Assembly: GCF_002015085.1 (NCBI RefSeq)
Contig: NZ_MUXW01000038.1
Location: forward strand, 1 to 35,361
Source of the DNA: Glaesserella parasuis
GTDB lineage: Bacteria > Pseudomonadota > Gammaproteobacteria > Enterobacterales > Pasteurellaceae
DNA: 35,361 bases
Direction of reading: 5' to 3'
Part shown: in pieces, positions 25,356 through 33,236 of the stretch
Layout of the letters: every line of letters starts with the position of its first letter
Position numbering within the stretch: position 1 is the stretch's first letter
Translations under genes and position numbers: made by a program
The notes under the pieces: generated by a model
Databases searched by the model: none
The model's input: only the letters and a program-made list of their open reading frames with translations
What the model was told of the DNA's origin: nothing

Positions 25356-25982
25356 ATGTTAGATAATTCACTTAGTTTTAAATATTTGCTCGTTGATTTT
25401 GATAACACGCTAGTCTTCACAAATGAAGCTAATAATCTCGCATATCGCCGTTCAATAGAAGATATAGCACAAATGAAGATGAGTGACAAACAATATCAAC
25501 TAGTAGTTTCTTCTATGCCTGATCAGCGTATCACTGCAGCAGGTCTTTATGAGATTATTTCGGAAATTCTTAATACTATTCTTGATGTACCTAAAATTGC
25601 CACCTATAAGAATAAAATCTATCCTGCTTTTATATCCTATATTCAGAAAAATGATGTTTTGATTAGAGCATTAGAAAACATTAAATCTAATCCTGAAATT
25701 ACAATAATTTTAGTTACAAATGCAAATCCACGACGTGTTATTCCTATATTAGACTTTTTCGATTTGGAAAATCTATTCGAACGAATTTTTTACACTAATA
25801 ATAGTTTAGATAAATATTCATTAGTTATTTCTCAATTAAATTTAGATCCTGATAATTTAATAATTATAGATGACGATCAAAATCAACTTGACTCTGCTAA
25901 GTTATCAAGTGTTTCAGATATACGACTTATTAAAATCAACCCTATAGGAGTTAAAAATGACTTTACATTCTCATCAACTTGA
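25356..25982 (+). CDS. HAD-superfamily phosphatase-like protein
   Basis: The 208-aa protein has the HAD motifs in order: DFDNT (nucleophile Asp14, acid Asp16), VTNAN (Thr121), DKY (Lys153) and IIIDDDQNQ (Asp172-Asp174). The helical cap (about 25-105) fits a C1-type HAD. The substrate is unknown; given the next gene, a nucleotide or phosphoribosyl compound is plausible but unproven. No clear ribosome-binding site precedes the ATG. Its end overlaps the next gene by 26 nt, so the two are co-translated. The gene is markedly AT-rich. Confidence 0.8.
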   Translation: MLDNSLSFKYLLVDFDNTLVFTNEANNLAYRRSIEDIAQMKMSDKQYQLVVSSMPDQRITAAGLYEIISEILNTILDVPKIATYKNKIYPAFISYIQKNDVLIRALENIKSNPEITIILVTNANPRRVIPILDFFDLENLFERIFYTNNSLDKYSLVISQLNLDPDNLIIIDDDQNQLDSAKLSSVSDIRLIKINPIGVKNDFTFSST

Positions 25983-26859
25983 AATAAATGAATACTTACA
26001 TCAAGTAATTAAAGCCTACTATGTCTTAGATTATTTTGGGTGGGGAAAACCTAATAATCCTGATTTTATTAATGATCTAAAAAATGATTTTGGAGAAAAA
26101 AGTGATTCTGTTTTAGATAATGCCTGTAAGAAACTCAGGGCTAATAGCTATGAATCGATAAATGAAATTATTAAAAAGGAAAAATTAGATACAATTTGTA
26201 TCGTTCCCCGAGCTAAAAGAGAAGCTTACTATAAACCTAATCAGCTTCTGTTTTCTGCTACAATGCGACGCATTGCATTGGATATTGGAGTAGATATAAA
26301 GCATATTCTAAGAATAGAAAATACAAAAACTACTCACTTCCATCATAAACCTGAATATGGCGGTGATGGAGATTCACCCTATCCTAGTATTACTAAGAAA
26401 ACCTGTCTGATTTCATTTGGTATAAAAGGAAAAAATATTTTACTTATTGATGATATTTATACTAAAACTATCAATATTGATGAAGACTGTATTCAGGCAT
26501 TATTAGATGAAGGTGCAAATAAAGTTGTATTATTTACAGTTGCAAAAACAGCTCATCATAGTGATAGCAAGCAGGGCGTTCAATATGATTTCGATGCTTT
26601 TGGTAACCCAATAAATAGTTATACAACTACTCGCTATGATAGTAATTCACTAGGTGTCCAATACGATGCCTTTGGTAATCCTATCAATAATAGTAAAACG
26701 ATTCGCTATAATAATCGTTCAGGTAGGCTCCAATTTGATGCTTTCGGTAATCCAATCAATAGTAGTAAAACTGCTCGTTATAATGACAGATCACGCAGTT
26801 CCCGATTAGATGCTTTTGGCAACCCCGTAAATACGTCAGATGATGACATCCCTTTTTAA
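25957..26859 (+). CDS. Phosphoribosyltransferase-like protein with 24-residue repeats and SSB-like C-terminal tip
   Basis: This 300-aa protein has a type I phosphoribosyltransferase-like core (about 15-200). The PRPP-binding signature is NILLIDDIYTKT (Asp165, Asp166), and IVPRAKRE and TMRRIALDIG fit the usual flanking elements. The canonical TTG after the acidic pair is replaced by TKT, so activity may be altered. Residues 213-292 are four copies of DAFGNP(I/V)N spaced exactly 24 aa, probably disordered. The last residues are SDDDIPF, whose DDDIPF equals the C-terminal tip of E. coli SSB that docks replication and repair proteins. It overlaps the HAD gene by 26 nt and is followed by a DprA-like gene after 10 nt. 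The family is not one I can name; function is inferred. Confidence 0.75.
   Translation: MTLHSHQLEINEYLHQVIKAYYVLDYFGWGKPNNPDFINDLKNDFGEKSDSVLDNACKKLRANSYESINEIIKKEKLDTICIVPRAKREAYYKPNQLLFSATMRRIALDIGVDIKHILRIENTKTTHFHHKPEYGGDGDSPYPSITKKTCLISFGIKGKNILLIDDIYTKTINIDEDCIQALLDEGANKVVLFTVAKTAHHSDSKQGVQYDFDAFGNPINSYTTTRYDSNSLGVQYDAFGNPINNSKTIRYNNRSGRLQFDAFGNPINSSKTARYNDRSRSSRLDAFGNPVNTSDDDIPF
26593..26832 (+). repeat. 72-bp tandem repeats within the phosphoribosyltransferase gene
   Basis: The codons for DAF begin at 26593, 26665, 26737 and 26809, a perfect 72-nt period (three full units and one partial). Units have diverged, most at third positions, while DAFGNP(I/V)N stays conserved, which suggests selection on the peptide. 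Copy number could vary between strains. Confidence 0.9.
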
Positions 26860-26869
26860 GGATAAAACA

Positions 26870-27865
26870 ATGAAATATAGTGATAATGCTCTAAATATTC
26901 TTACCGCAAAAACGTTCAATGGTATTGGAGATGCTTGGATCAATAAGAATTTAAGTAAAACGAAAACTTCTCCTCTTGAGTTAATTGTTGAATTACTAGC
27001 CAAAAGTGTAAAAAAGGAAACTGTTTCAGAAGAAATTTTCTTACAACGAAAAAGCAATATTGAAAAACAGATTTTACTTTTGGGAGATAGTTGTGATGGC
27101 GTTGTAGCGATCGGAGATGAAAAATTTCCTACTCATCGTGGAGCAGTAAAAGAAAGTGAACAGCCGAATGTCCTTTTTTATAAAGGTGATCTAGGTTTAC
27201 TCAGTTTGGAAAATACTAATGTAGCTGTGATTGGTGTTTTAACGCCAGATGAAGATACCGAAATGGATGAACGTAAAATCGTTAGCCTTTTAGTGCAACA
27301 AGATGCAGTCATCGTAAGTGGCCTTGCTCAGGGCTGCGATTTTATCGCTCACGATCAAACGCTCAAATTCGGTGGGGCTACGGTAGCAATTTTACCTAGC
27401 CCATTAAATAACATAATGCCTGTAAAACATCGTGAATTTGCACAACAAATTTTTGAAACGGGTGGATTACTTATTACTGAATATTACGATGCTCCTAGCA
27501 CTAAAATGGAATTAAGCTCCCGTTATATTAGGCGAGATCGTTTACAGGCGTTATTTAGTGATATTGTTATTTTAAGTGCCAGTTATACTCCAAATAGTGT
27601 GGATCCTACCGCATTGAAAATTGATAGTGGCTCACGTCACGCAATGGAAAAATCTTTAGAGTATAGTATTCCTCGTGCGGTTATTTATCACGAGAAATAC
27701 CAAAGAAACCCTAAATATGATTTAAACCGACAAGTAATGAAAGATGCAAAGGTTATTGTGATTGATCCAACCAATCCAATGCCAATGATAACGCAGATTT
27801 TAAATTTGGATAAAAGCCCATCATCAAACCAAGAGAGTGATGATGGACAAATGGGATTATTCTAA
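26870..27865 (+). CDS. DprA/Smf-like (SLOG Rossmann) protein with clamp-binding-like C-terminus
   Basis: The 331-aa protein (start at 26870, with AAGGA 8 nt upstream; an ATG at 26840 would overlap the previous gene) has a helical N-terminus (1-100) and a DprA-type Rossmann domain (about 100-290). The match VSGLAQGCDFIAH (residues 149-161) corresponds to DprA's SGLARGID, GGLLITEY and SSRYIRRDRL correspond to GG.LLSEYP and the FPRRNRI region. The protein is divergent from housekeeping DprA and co-operonic with a phosphoribosyltransferase, so it is probably not the competence DprA. It ends QESDDGQMGLF; QMGLF fits the beta-clamp pentapeptide. The nucleotide-binding SLOG fold could bind ssDNA or a nucleotide signal. 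Confidence 0.82.
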   Translation: MKYSDNALNILTAKTFNGIGDAWINKNLSKTKTSPLELIVELLAKSVKKETVSEEIFLQRKSNIEKQILLLGDSCDGVVAIGDEKFPTHRGAVKESEQPNVLFYKGDLGLLSLENTNVAVIGVLTPDEDTEMDERKIVSLLVQQDAVIVSGLAQGCDFIAHDQTLKFGGATVAILPSPLNNIMPVKHREFAQQIFETGGLLITEYYDAPSTKMELSSRYIRRDRLQALFSDIVILSASYTPNSVDPTALKIDSGSRHAMEKSLEYSIPRAVIYHEKYQRNPKYDLNRQVMKDAKVIVIDPTNPMPMITQILNLDKSPSSNQESDDGQMGLF

Positions 27866-27888
27866 TTTAGGTGATAGTAATTTGAAAC

Positions 27889-27922
27889 AAAAAAGGCATA
27901 GCAAAAAATCACTGCTATGCCT
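27889..27922 (-). terminator. Rho-independent terminator, vapBC side
   Basis: AGGCATAGCA (27894-27903) pairs with TGCTATGCCT (27913-27922), loop 9 nt. On the minus strand it is followed by a T6 run, so it best serves the vapBC operon; weaker A/T sequence on the other side might also end the DprA-like operon. Confidence 0.8.
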
Positions 27923-27955
27923 AAATTTTGTAAATAATTTGCTCAATCCCACCGC

Positions 27956-28375
27956 TTACCCTTCAAAGGGATTAAACACCTTCACGCCTGTGCAAGCAAA
28001 ATCAGCAGAGTTTCGAGTGACTAGCGTTAAGTTATGTTGAATTGCACTGGCGGCAATCCACGCATCATTTTCAGGCGCGTGATCAGGGATATGTAATTTA
28101 GCACAGATTTGGGCGGTCTTTTCGTCTATTTTCAGGATTTTGCCGTGAAATGTCGGTAAAACCACACTATCAAGCCAAGTTCGTAAAACAGCCCCTTGGC
28201 GAAAATCCTTATGTTCTTTCGCCAAAATACCACGCTCAATTTCCATCAAGACAACAGCGTTGATAAAAATATCTTGTGCTGAGATCGTTGAAAACCACGC
28301 AACAAAATTGGGATTGGCTTTACCTTGTTTGATTTTACGAACTTCGCTCACTACATTTGTATCAAGTAAATACAT
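27956..28375 (-). CDS. vapC: PIN-domain toxin, VapC family
   Basis: The 139-aa PIN-domain ribonuclease carries the acidic metal ligands: Asp5 in MYLLDTNVVSE, Glu45 in VVLMEIERG, Asp104 in ENDAWIAAS and the RNSADF motif near 121-126. VapC toxins cut tRNA or rRNA; the target here is unknown. I use the ATG at 28375 because AGGAG lies 5 nt upstream, rather than a GTG two codons earlier. It starts 8 nt after its antitoxin gene, the usual antitoxin-first order. It is one of the toxin-antitoxin pairs in this island. Confidence 0.9.
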   Translation of the reverse strand: MYLLDTNVVSEVRKIKQGKANPNFVAWFSTISAQDIFINAVVLMEIERGILAKEHKDFRQGAVLRTWLDSVVLPTFHGKILKIDEKTAQICAKLHIPDHAPENDAWIAASAIQHNLTLVTRNSADFACTGVKVFNPFEG

Positions 28376-28383
28376 TTTCACTC

Positions 28384-28644
28384 CTAGTCTTCCAAATCTA
28401 CAAGACGACGCTGTCCACGACTGCGTGGTTGTAATTCAAGCTCAATGTCTTCATTATCAACAGGTAATAAAGCTTCCAAAGCGGAACGGAACGGCTTCGC
28501 CTGCTGTACTTTTTCATATTCCCGATATGTCATTAACACAAATGCAGGTGTACCACGATTGGTAATGATCACAGGTTCTAGCATAGCGGCTTTTTGAGCT
28601 TGGCTAGGACGTTGATTAAATTCACGGCTGGTTATAACTGGCAT
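28384..28644 (-). CDS. Phd/YefM-type antitoxin
   Basis: The 86-aa antitoxin begins MPVITSREFNQRPSQAQKAA, the DNA-binding N-terminus of Phd/YefM, followed by VIITNRGTPAFVLMTYREYE and a flexible acidic C-terminus that would wrap the toxin. GGAGG lies 7 nt before the start. It pairs with the PIN toxin downstream, a common Phd-VapC mix, and should autoregulate from the 181-nt gap shared with fmt. It sits where def normally precedes fmt in relatives. Confidence 0.9.
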   Translation of the reverse strand: MPVITSREFNQRPSQAQKAAMLEPVIITNRGTPAFVLMTYREYEKVQQAKPFRSALEALLPVDNEDIELELQPRSRGQRRLVDLED

Positions 28645-28825
28645 TTTGTACCTCCGTTTTAATGTAGATAAGTAGTTACAATCTTACTGCGATTGGCGAA
28701 ATAGGACAAGCGTAAAAAGTGGAATATGATTTATACAGTTTAATTACTCTTATTTTGTTTCAGCGTTCAAACCATTTTTACGCTACAATAATGCCATTCA
28801 ACAAAATGACTTTTGATTATCAACA

Positions 28826-29776
28826 ATGAAAAAACTCAACATTATTTTTGCAGGCACCCCTGATTTTGCCGCAACCCATTTACAAGCCTTGTTAAATTCG
28901 GAACATAACGTTATTGCTGTTTACACACAGCCAGATAAGCCTGCTGGGCGTGGGAAAAAGCTACAAGCTAGTCCAGTTAAACAGTTGGCGGAGGCGCACC
29001 ATATTCCTGTGTATCAACCGAAATCGTTACGCAAAGAAGAGGCTCAGGCAGAGTTACAGGCGTTAAACGCTGATGTGATGGTTGTGGTGGCTTATGGCTT
29101 AATTCTGCCAGAAGCGGTGTTAAAAGCACCGAAATATGGTTGCTTAAATGTTCACGGCTCGTTGTTACCTCGTTGGCGTGGGGCTGCGCCTATTCAGCGT
29201 TCTATTTGGGCTGGCGATACGGAAACGGGCGTGACCATTATGCAGATGGACATTGGCTTAGATACGGGCGATATGTTGCATAAGGTGACAACACCGATTT
29301 TAGCGACGGAAACGTCTGCCAGCCTTTATGCCAAACTTGCCGAACTTGCACCGCCCGCATTGCTTGAAGTATTAAACGGTTTAACAAGCGGTCAGTTTAA
29401 GCCTGAAAAACAGCAAGACGAGCAAGCGAACTATGCCGAAAAACTTACGAAAGAAGAAGCAAAATTAGATTGGAATATGACCGCTTGTCAGCTTGAGCGT
29501 AACATCCGTGCCTTCAATCCTGCCCCGATGGCATATTTGACCTTGATGGTGAATGAGGTGGAAGAGCGGATAAAAGTGTATCAAGCGGAAGTGCTACCAC
29601 ATCAAGAGAAAACGGTCGGCACGGTGTTGGCGGTGGATAAAAACGGTATCCAAATTGCCACACAACAAGGTGTGTTAAACATTACCCAACTTCAGCCAGC
29701 AGGCAAAAAACCGATGTCCGTACAAGATTTTTTAAACGGACGGGGGGATTGGTTTAAGGTAGGAAGCGTTCTCTAA
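28826..29776 (+). CDS. fmt: Methionyl-tRNA formyltransferase
   Basis: It formylates initiator Met-tRNA using 10-formyl-THF. The 316-aa protein has the N-terminal formyltransferase domain with LNVHGSLLPRWRGAAPIQRS (Asn108, His110) and MDIGLDTGDM (Asp146), the conserved catalytic trio shifted two residues from E. coli, and a C-terminal OB-fold domain. No strong ribosome-binding site is visible. Its stop overlaps the rsmB start (TAATG). Two perfect uptake sequences lie inside. def, the usual upstream partner, is missing from the window. Confidence 0.97.
   Translation: MKKLNIIFAGTPDFAATHLQALLNSEHNVIAVYTQPDKPAGRGKKLQASPVKQLAEAHHIPVYQPKSLRKEEAQAELQALNADVMVVVAYGLILPEAVLKAPKYGCLNVHGSLLPRWRGAAPIQRSIWAGDTETGVTIMQMDIGLDTGDMLHKVTTPILATETSASLYAKLAELAPPALLEVLNGLTSGQFKPEKQQDEQANYAEKLTKEEAKLDWNMTACQLERNIRAFNPAPMAYLTLMVNEVEERIKVYQAEVLPHQEKTVGTVLAVDKNGIQIATQQGVLNITQLQPAGKKPMSVQDFLNGRGDWFKVGSVL
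29384..29392 (+). repeat. DNA uptake signal sequence
   Basis: Perfect ACAAGCGGT followed by CA, inside fmt. Confidence 0.85.
29480..29488 (-). repeat. DNA uptake signal sequence
   Basis: Perfect ACCGCTTGT inside fmt, opposite to the copy 96 nt upstream. Confidence 0.85.
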
Positions 29777-31074
29777 TGAAAAAACATTCCACTCGTGCCG
29801 TTACGGCACAGATTATTTTACAGGTGTTGGATCAGGGCAAATCCCTTTCAACCTTGATCCCCGAAGCACAATCGCAACTTGATAGTAAAGATTTAGCGTG
29901 GGTACAGGAAACGACCTTTGGTATTTGCCGTGTGTTGCCCCGTTTAGAAGTGATTATCAAATTGTTGGTAGAAAGACCGCTGAAAAACAAAACTCGCTTG
30001 GTGCATTGTTTGCTTTTGGTTGGCTTATATCAGCTACTTTATATGCGAGTACCACCACACGCTGCGGTAGATGAAGTGGTTAATGCGACAAAAGTGTTAA
30101 AGTTAGATAGCTTTCGAGCCTTGACTAACGGAGTACTTCGCCGTTTTCTGAGTGAGCAAGAAGCAATTTTGGCGAAAGTGGATAAACATTGGCAAACACT
30201 ACACCCTGAATGGTTGGTGAATAAGCTGAAACAAGCCTATCCGAATTGGCGAGAGATTGTTGATGCGAATAACCAAAAACCGCCGATGTGGATTAGGGTG
30301 AATACTCAACGGACTAACCGAGCGGACTATGTGGCATTGTTGGGCGATCTTGCAAAAAATCACAAAGAAGCAACCGCTTGCGTGCCTGATTGTGCCGTTT
30401 TATTAGATAAAGCGGTGTCGGTCAGCCAGCTTCCTCACTTTGAGCAAGGTTGGGTAACGGTGCAAGATGTACACGCACAATGGTCTGCCGAATTACTTGA
30501 TGCACAAAATGGCGAATTGATTTTAGATGCCTGTACGGCACCGGGGGGCAAGACAACCCATATTTTAGAAAAAGCACCGCAAGCAAAAGTAATTGCATTA
30601 GATATTGAAGAAGCCCGTTTAGTTCGGGTTAAAGAAAATTTAGCTCGTTTAAACCAAACGGCAACGGTGATTTGCGGTGATGCCAGCCAGCCTGAACAGT
30701 GGCTTACAAGCGGTGAGATGTTCGATAAAATTTTACTTGATGCCCCTTGTTCTGCAACGGGGGTAATCCGTCGTCACCCAGATATTAAATGGCTACGCAA
30801 AGAAGAAGATATTGCTGAGTTGGCAGAATTGCAGGGAAAAATTCTCAAAGCACTTTGGGCAAGGCTCAAGCCAAACGGTGTGTTGTTGTATGCTACTTGT
30901 TCTGTGTTACCAGAAGAAAACAGTCAGCAAATTCAGCACTTTTTAGCTCAAACCCCAGAGGCTAAATTAGTCGAAATCAATGTGGGTGGCGAGCAATGTT
31001 TAATGAAGCAATTCTTTCCTAAACAAGATGGGGGAGATGGATTTTTCTATGCGAAGTTAGTGAAACAGGCGTAA
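29776..31074 (+). CDS. rsmB: 16S rRNA (cytosine-967-C5) methyltransferase
   Basis: It methylates C967 of 16S rRNA with S-adenosylmethionine. The 432-aa product has an N-terminal NusB-like RNA-binding region (about 1-140) and a Rossmann methyltransferase domain. The SAM motif is LDACTAPGGKTTHI (249-262), and the two catalytic-type cysteines are Cys325 in LDAPCSATG and Cys375 in YATCSVLPEE, the same numbers as in E. coli RsmB. It overlaps the fmt stop by one base and is followed by trkA after 15 nt. It holds a perfect uptake sequence at 30706-30714. Confidence 0.97.
   Translation: MKKHSTRAVTAQIILQVLDQGKSLSTLIPEAQSQLDSKDLAWVQETTFGICRVLPRLEVIIKLLVERPLKNKTRLVHCLLLVGLYQLLYMRVPPHAAVDEVVNATKVLKLDSFRALTNGVLRRFLSEQEAILAKVDKHWQTLHPEWLVNKLKQAYPNWREIVDANNQKPPMWIRVNTQRTNRADYVALLGDLAKNHKEATACVPDCAVLLDKAVSVSQLPHFEQGWVTVQDVHAQWSAELLDAQNGELILDACTAPGGKTTHILEKAPQAKVIALDIEEARLVRVKENLARLNQTATVICGDASQPEQWLTSGEMFDKILLDAPCSATGVIRRHPDIKWLRKEEDIAELAELQGKILKALWARLKPNGVLLYATCSVLPEENSQQIQHFLAQTPEAKLVEINVGGEQCLMKQFFPKQDGGDGFFYAKLVKQA
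30706..30714 (+). repeat. DNA uptake signal sequence
   Basis: Perfect ACAAGCGGT inside rsmB. Confidence 0.85.
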
Positions 31075-31089
31075 AACGGTGAGTAGGCA

Positions 31090-32466
31090 ATGAAAATCAT
31101 CATTTTAGGTGCAGGGCAAGTTGGCTCAACACTGGCAGAAAATTTAGCGAATAATGATAATGACATCACCATTATTGATGATGATCAGCAACGTTTAGCT
31201 CAATTGCAAGATAAGCACGATTTACAAGTTATTCGTGGTAATGGGGCTTCACCTCGTATTTTACGAGAGGCGGGAGCAAGTGATGCGGATTTATTGGTTG
31301 CGGTAACAAATAATGATGAAAGCAATATGATTGCTTGTCAGATTGCATATACGCTCTTTAATGTACCAACTAAAATTGCCCGTATTCGTAATTCGGATTA
31401 TGTCCGTGAGCGTGATACCTTATTTAATAACGCCGTATTGCCTATAGATCATATCATTGCACCTGAATTATTAGTTACACAGGATATTTTACGCCTTATT
31501 GATTACCCAGGTACCTTGCAGATTGCCCACTTTGCCGATGAATTAATTAGTTTGGTGAGTTTAAAGGCGTATTATGGCGGTCCGTTAGTTGGTTATCCTA
31601 TTTCGGCATTAGGCGATCATTTACCTCATGTTGAAGCCCGAATTGTGTCAATCTTCCGTCAAGAAAAAGCCTTTATTCCTCAAGGTTCAACGATTATCGA
31701 AGCTGGTGATGAAATCTTTTTTGTCTGTGCTACGCAACATATCAAAGCGGTAATGGCAGAATTACAAAGGCTGGAAAAACCACATAAGCGAGTAATGATT
31801 GTGGGGGGCGGAAGCATTGGAATTGCACTTGCTAAAGCACTTGAGGATCGTTGCAGTGTTAAACTGATTGAACGAAACCAAGAAAGAGCCGAAAAACTTG
31901 CTTCTAAGCTGTCTAAGACTTTGGTGTTATGTGGCGATGCGTCCGATCAAGAGCTGTTATTTGAAGAACATATTGAGAACATTGATTTATTCCTTGCTTT
32001 GACGAGCGATGATGAGGCGAACATTATGTCGTCTTTGTTAGCAAAACGGTTAGGAGCAAAAAAAGCGATCGTTTTAGTGCAACGAATGGCATACCTACAC
32101 CTTATTCAAGGCGGAACTATTGATATTGCTCTTTCGCCACAACAAGCGACAATTTCCGCTTTGTCAAGCCACGTCCGCAAAGGCGATATTGTTCATGTAG
32201 CTTCGTTTAAACAAGGTTTAATGGAAGGCATTGAAGTGATTGCTCACGGCGATAAAGAAAGCTCAAAAGTGGTTGGTCGCAAAATCAGCGAGCTAAAACT
32301 GCCACAGGGAGCAATTGTGGGGGCGATTATGCGAAATCATGAAGTGCTGATTGCCCATAAATCTACGGTGATTGAGGAAAACGATCACATTATTCTGTTT
32401 GTGAATGATAAAAAACAGTCTGCCGAAGTGGAAAAACTCTTCCAGTTGAGTGCGTTTTTCTTGTAA
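31090..32466 (+). CDS. trkA: Trk system potassium uptake protein TrkA
   Basis: This peripheral regulator gates the TrkH/TrkG potassium channels by binding NAD(H). The 458-aa protein has two RCK halves, each with an N-terminal Rossmann fold and a C-terminal TrkA-C part: IILGAGQVGS (GxGxxG at 7-12) and VMIVGGGSIG (239-244). Length matches E. coli TrkA. It is the last gene of fmt-rsmB-trkA; mscL, which follows in E. coli, is absent. A degraded second copy of its 3' end lies about 690 nt downstream. Confidence 0.97.
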   Translation: MKIIILGAGQVGSTLAENLANNDNDITIIDDDQQRLAQLQDKHDLQVIRGNGASPRILREAGASDADLLVAVTNNDESNMIACQIAYTLFNVPTKIARIRNSDYVRERDTLFNNAVLPIDHIIAPELLVTQDILRLIDYPGTLQIAHFADELISLVSLKAYYGGPLVGYPISALGDHLPHVEARIVSIFRQEKAFIPQGSTIIEAGDEIFFVCATQHIKAVMAELQRLEKPHKRVMIVGGGSIGIALAKALEDRCSVKLIERNQERAEKLASKLSKTLVLCGDASDQELLFEEHIENIDLFLALTSDDEANIMSSLLAKRLGAKKAIVLVQRMAYLHLIQGGTIDIALSPQQATISALSSHVRKGDIVHVASFKQGLMEGIEVIAHGDKESSKVVGRKISELKLPQGAIVGAIMRNHEVLIAHKSTVIEENDHIILFVNDKKQSAEVEKLFQLSAFFL

Positions 32467-32977
32467 TAAGTAAGGAGTAATAGAACTAGTATTAACTTAC
32501 CTATATTGTATCTAATACAAAATCTATTTCGCCTCTCTTTCTAGCTGAGATGTAAGTCACAAATAACGGGCAAATCTTCAAAATAAAATAGTTCTATGCT
32601 CGCTTCCATTTTATATGCTATGTTCGTGTAAATAACAATGGATAAAAATAATTTTATACGTCATATAAACTCCACTACATATGTGTTTAACAACACATTC
32701 TACTTATCTTATCAATCTAAAATTAAAATAAGTACTGATTTTGAATGAAAGAGTAAATCAAATTTAATTATTGGATTTCTCTTTTAACCACCATTACTTA
32801 GTTTTTATATTGCTAAGTTTGAATTATTAGACTTGATTTATATCCTGTCATTATTACTATTTAAGAAAGTTAAATTATCAAAGTCCGAATATTCAAGTAG
32901 CCAAAGTTTATTTTCGGTAATTTCTGACGAAATAAATAAAAAGCATCATATTCGGAAACGCTAAAGGAAAACTACGC

Positions 32978-33125
32978 AAAGCGTAAAATCCGTAAGATAA
33001 AATGGTCACAAGGAGAGATTACTGGTAGGTACAAAATACTAATTGTGCATAACCATAATGAGTAAAGAAAACGATAATATTATTCTGTTTATAAATGATA
33101 AAAAACAATCTACAGAAAGAGAGGG
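32978..33125 (+). pseudogene. Degraded copy of the trkA 3' end
   Basis: The block 33061-33110 aligns without gaps to trkA 32371-32420 at 42 of 50 positions. In the frame from 33058 it reads SKENDNIILFINDKKQSTE against the TrkA C-terminus IEENDHIILFVNDKKQSAE. Weaker similarity runs back to at least 32978. Most differences change G or C to A or T. It is a remnant of a duplicated or second trkA-type gene. Confidence 0.8.
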
Positions 33126-33192
33126 AACCTCCTGTCAAAGATGGTTTTATGGTTCTACAAACGGATATATCAAGATATCTTTTTTCAAAAAA

Positions 33193-33236
33193 TGTGATTG
33201 TGATCACAGAATTACTTTATAAGCCTTTAATATAAT
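33193..33236 (+). promoter_or_regulatory. Class II CRP-dependent promoter for ald
   Basis: TGTGA-N6-TCACA is exact at 33193-33208 and the site is flanked by AAA, as in the full consensus. A perfect TATAAT follows at 33231-33236; the site centre is about 42 nt upstream of the predicted start (near 33243), the class II geometry, and no good -35 exists. It lies about 120 nt before ald, so cAMP-CRP activation of alanine catabolism is expected. Confidence 0.8.

Noticed and set aside
26870..27865. Reading this gene as the housekeeping competence gene dprA, which lies near def-fmt in E. coli
   Set aside because: The sequence is divergent from DprA outside the Rossmann motifs, and it is co-operonic with HAD and PRTase genes. 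The vapBC genes run the other way between it and fmt, so the old smf-def-fmt order is not the explanation I favour.
33019..33207. A 62-codon minus-strand frame in the trkA-ald gap
   Set aside because: It is antisense to the trkA remnant and crosses into the CRP site; composition is that of random A/T-rich DNA.
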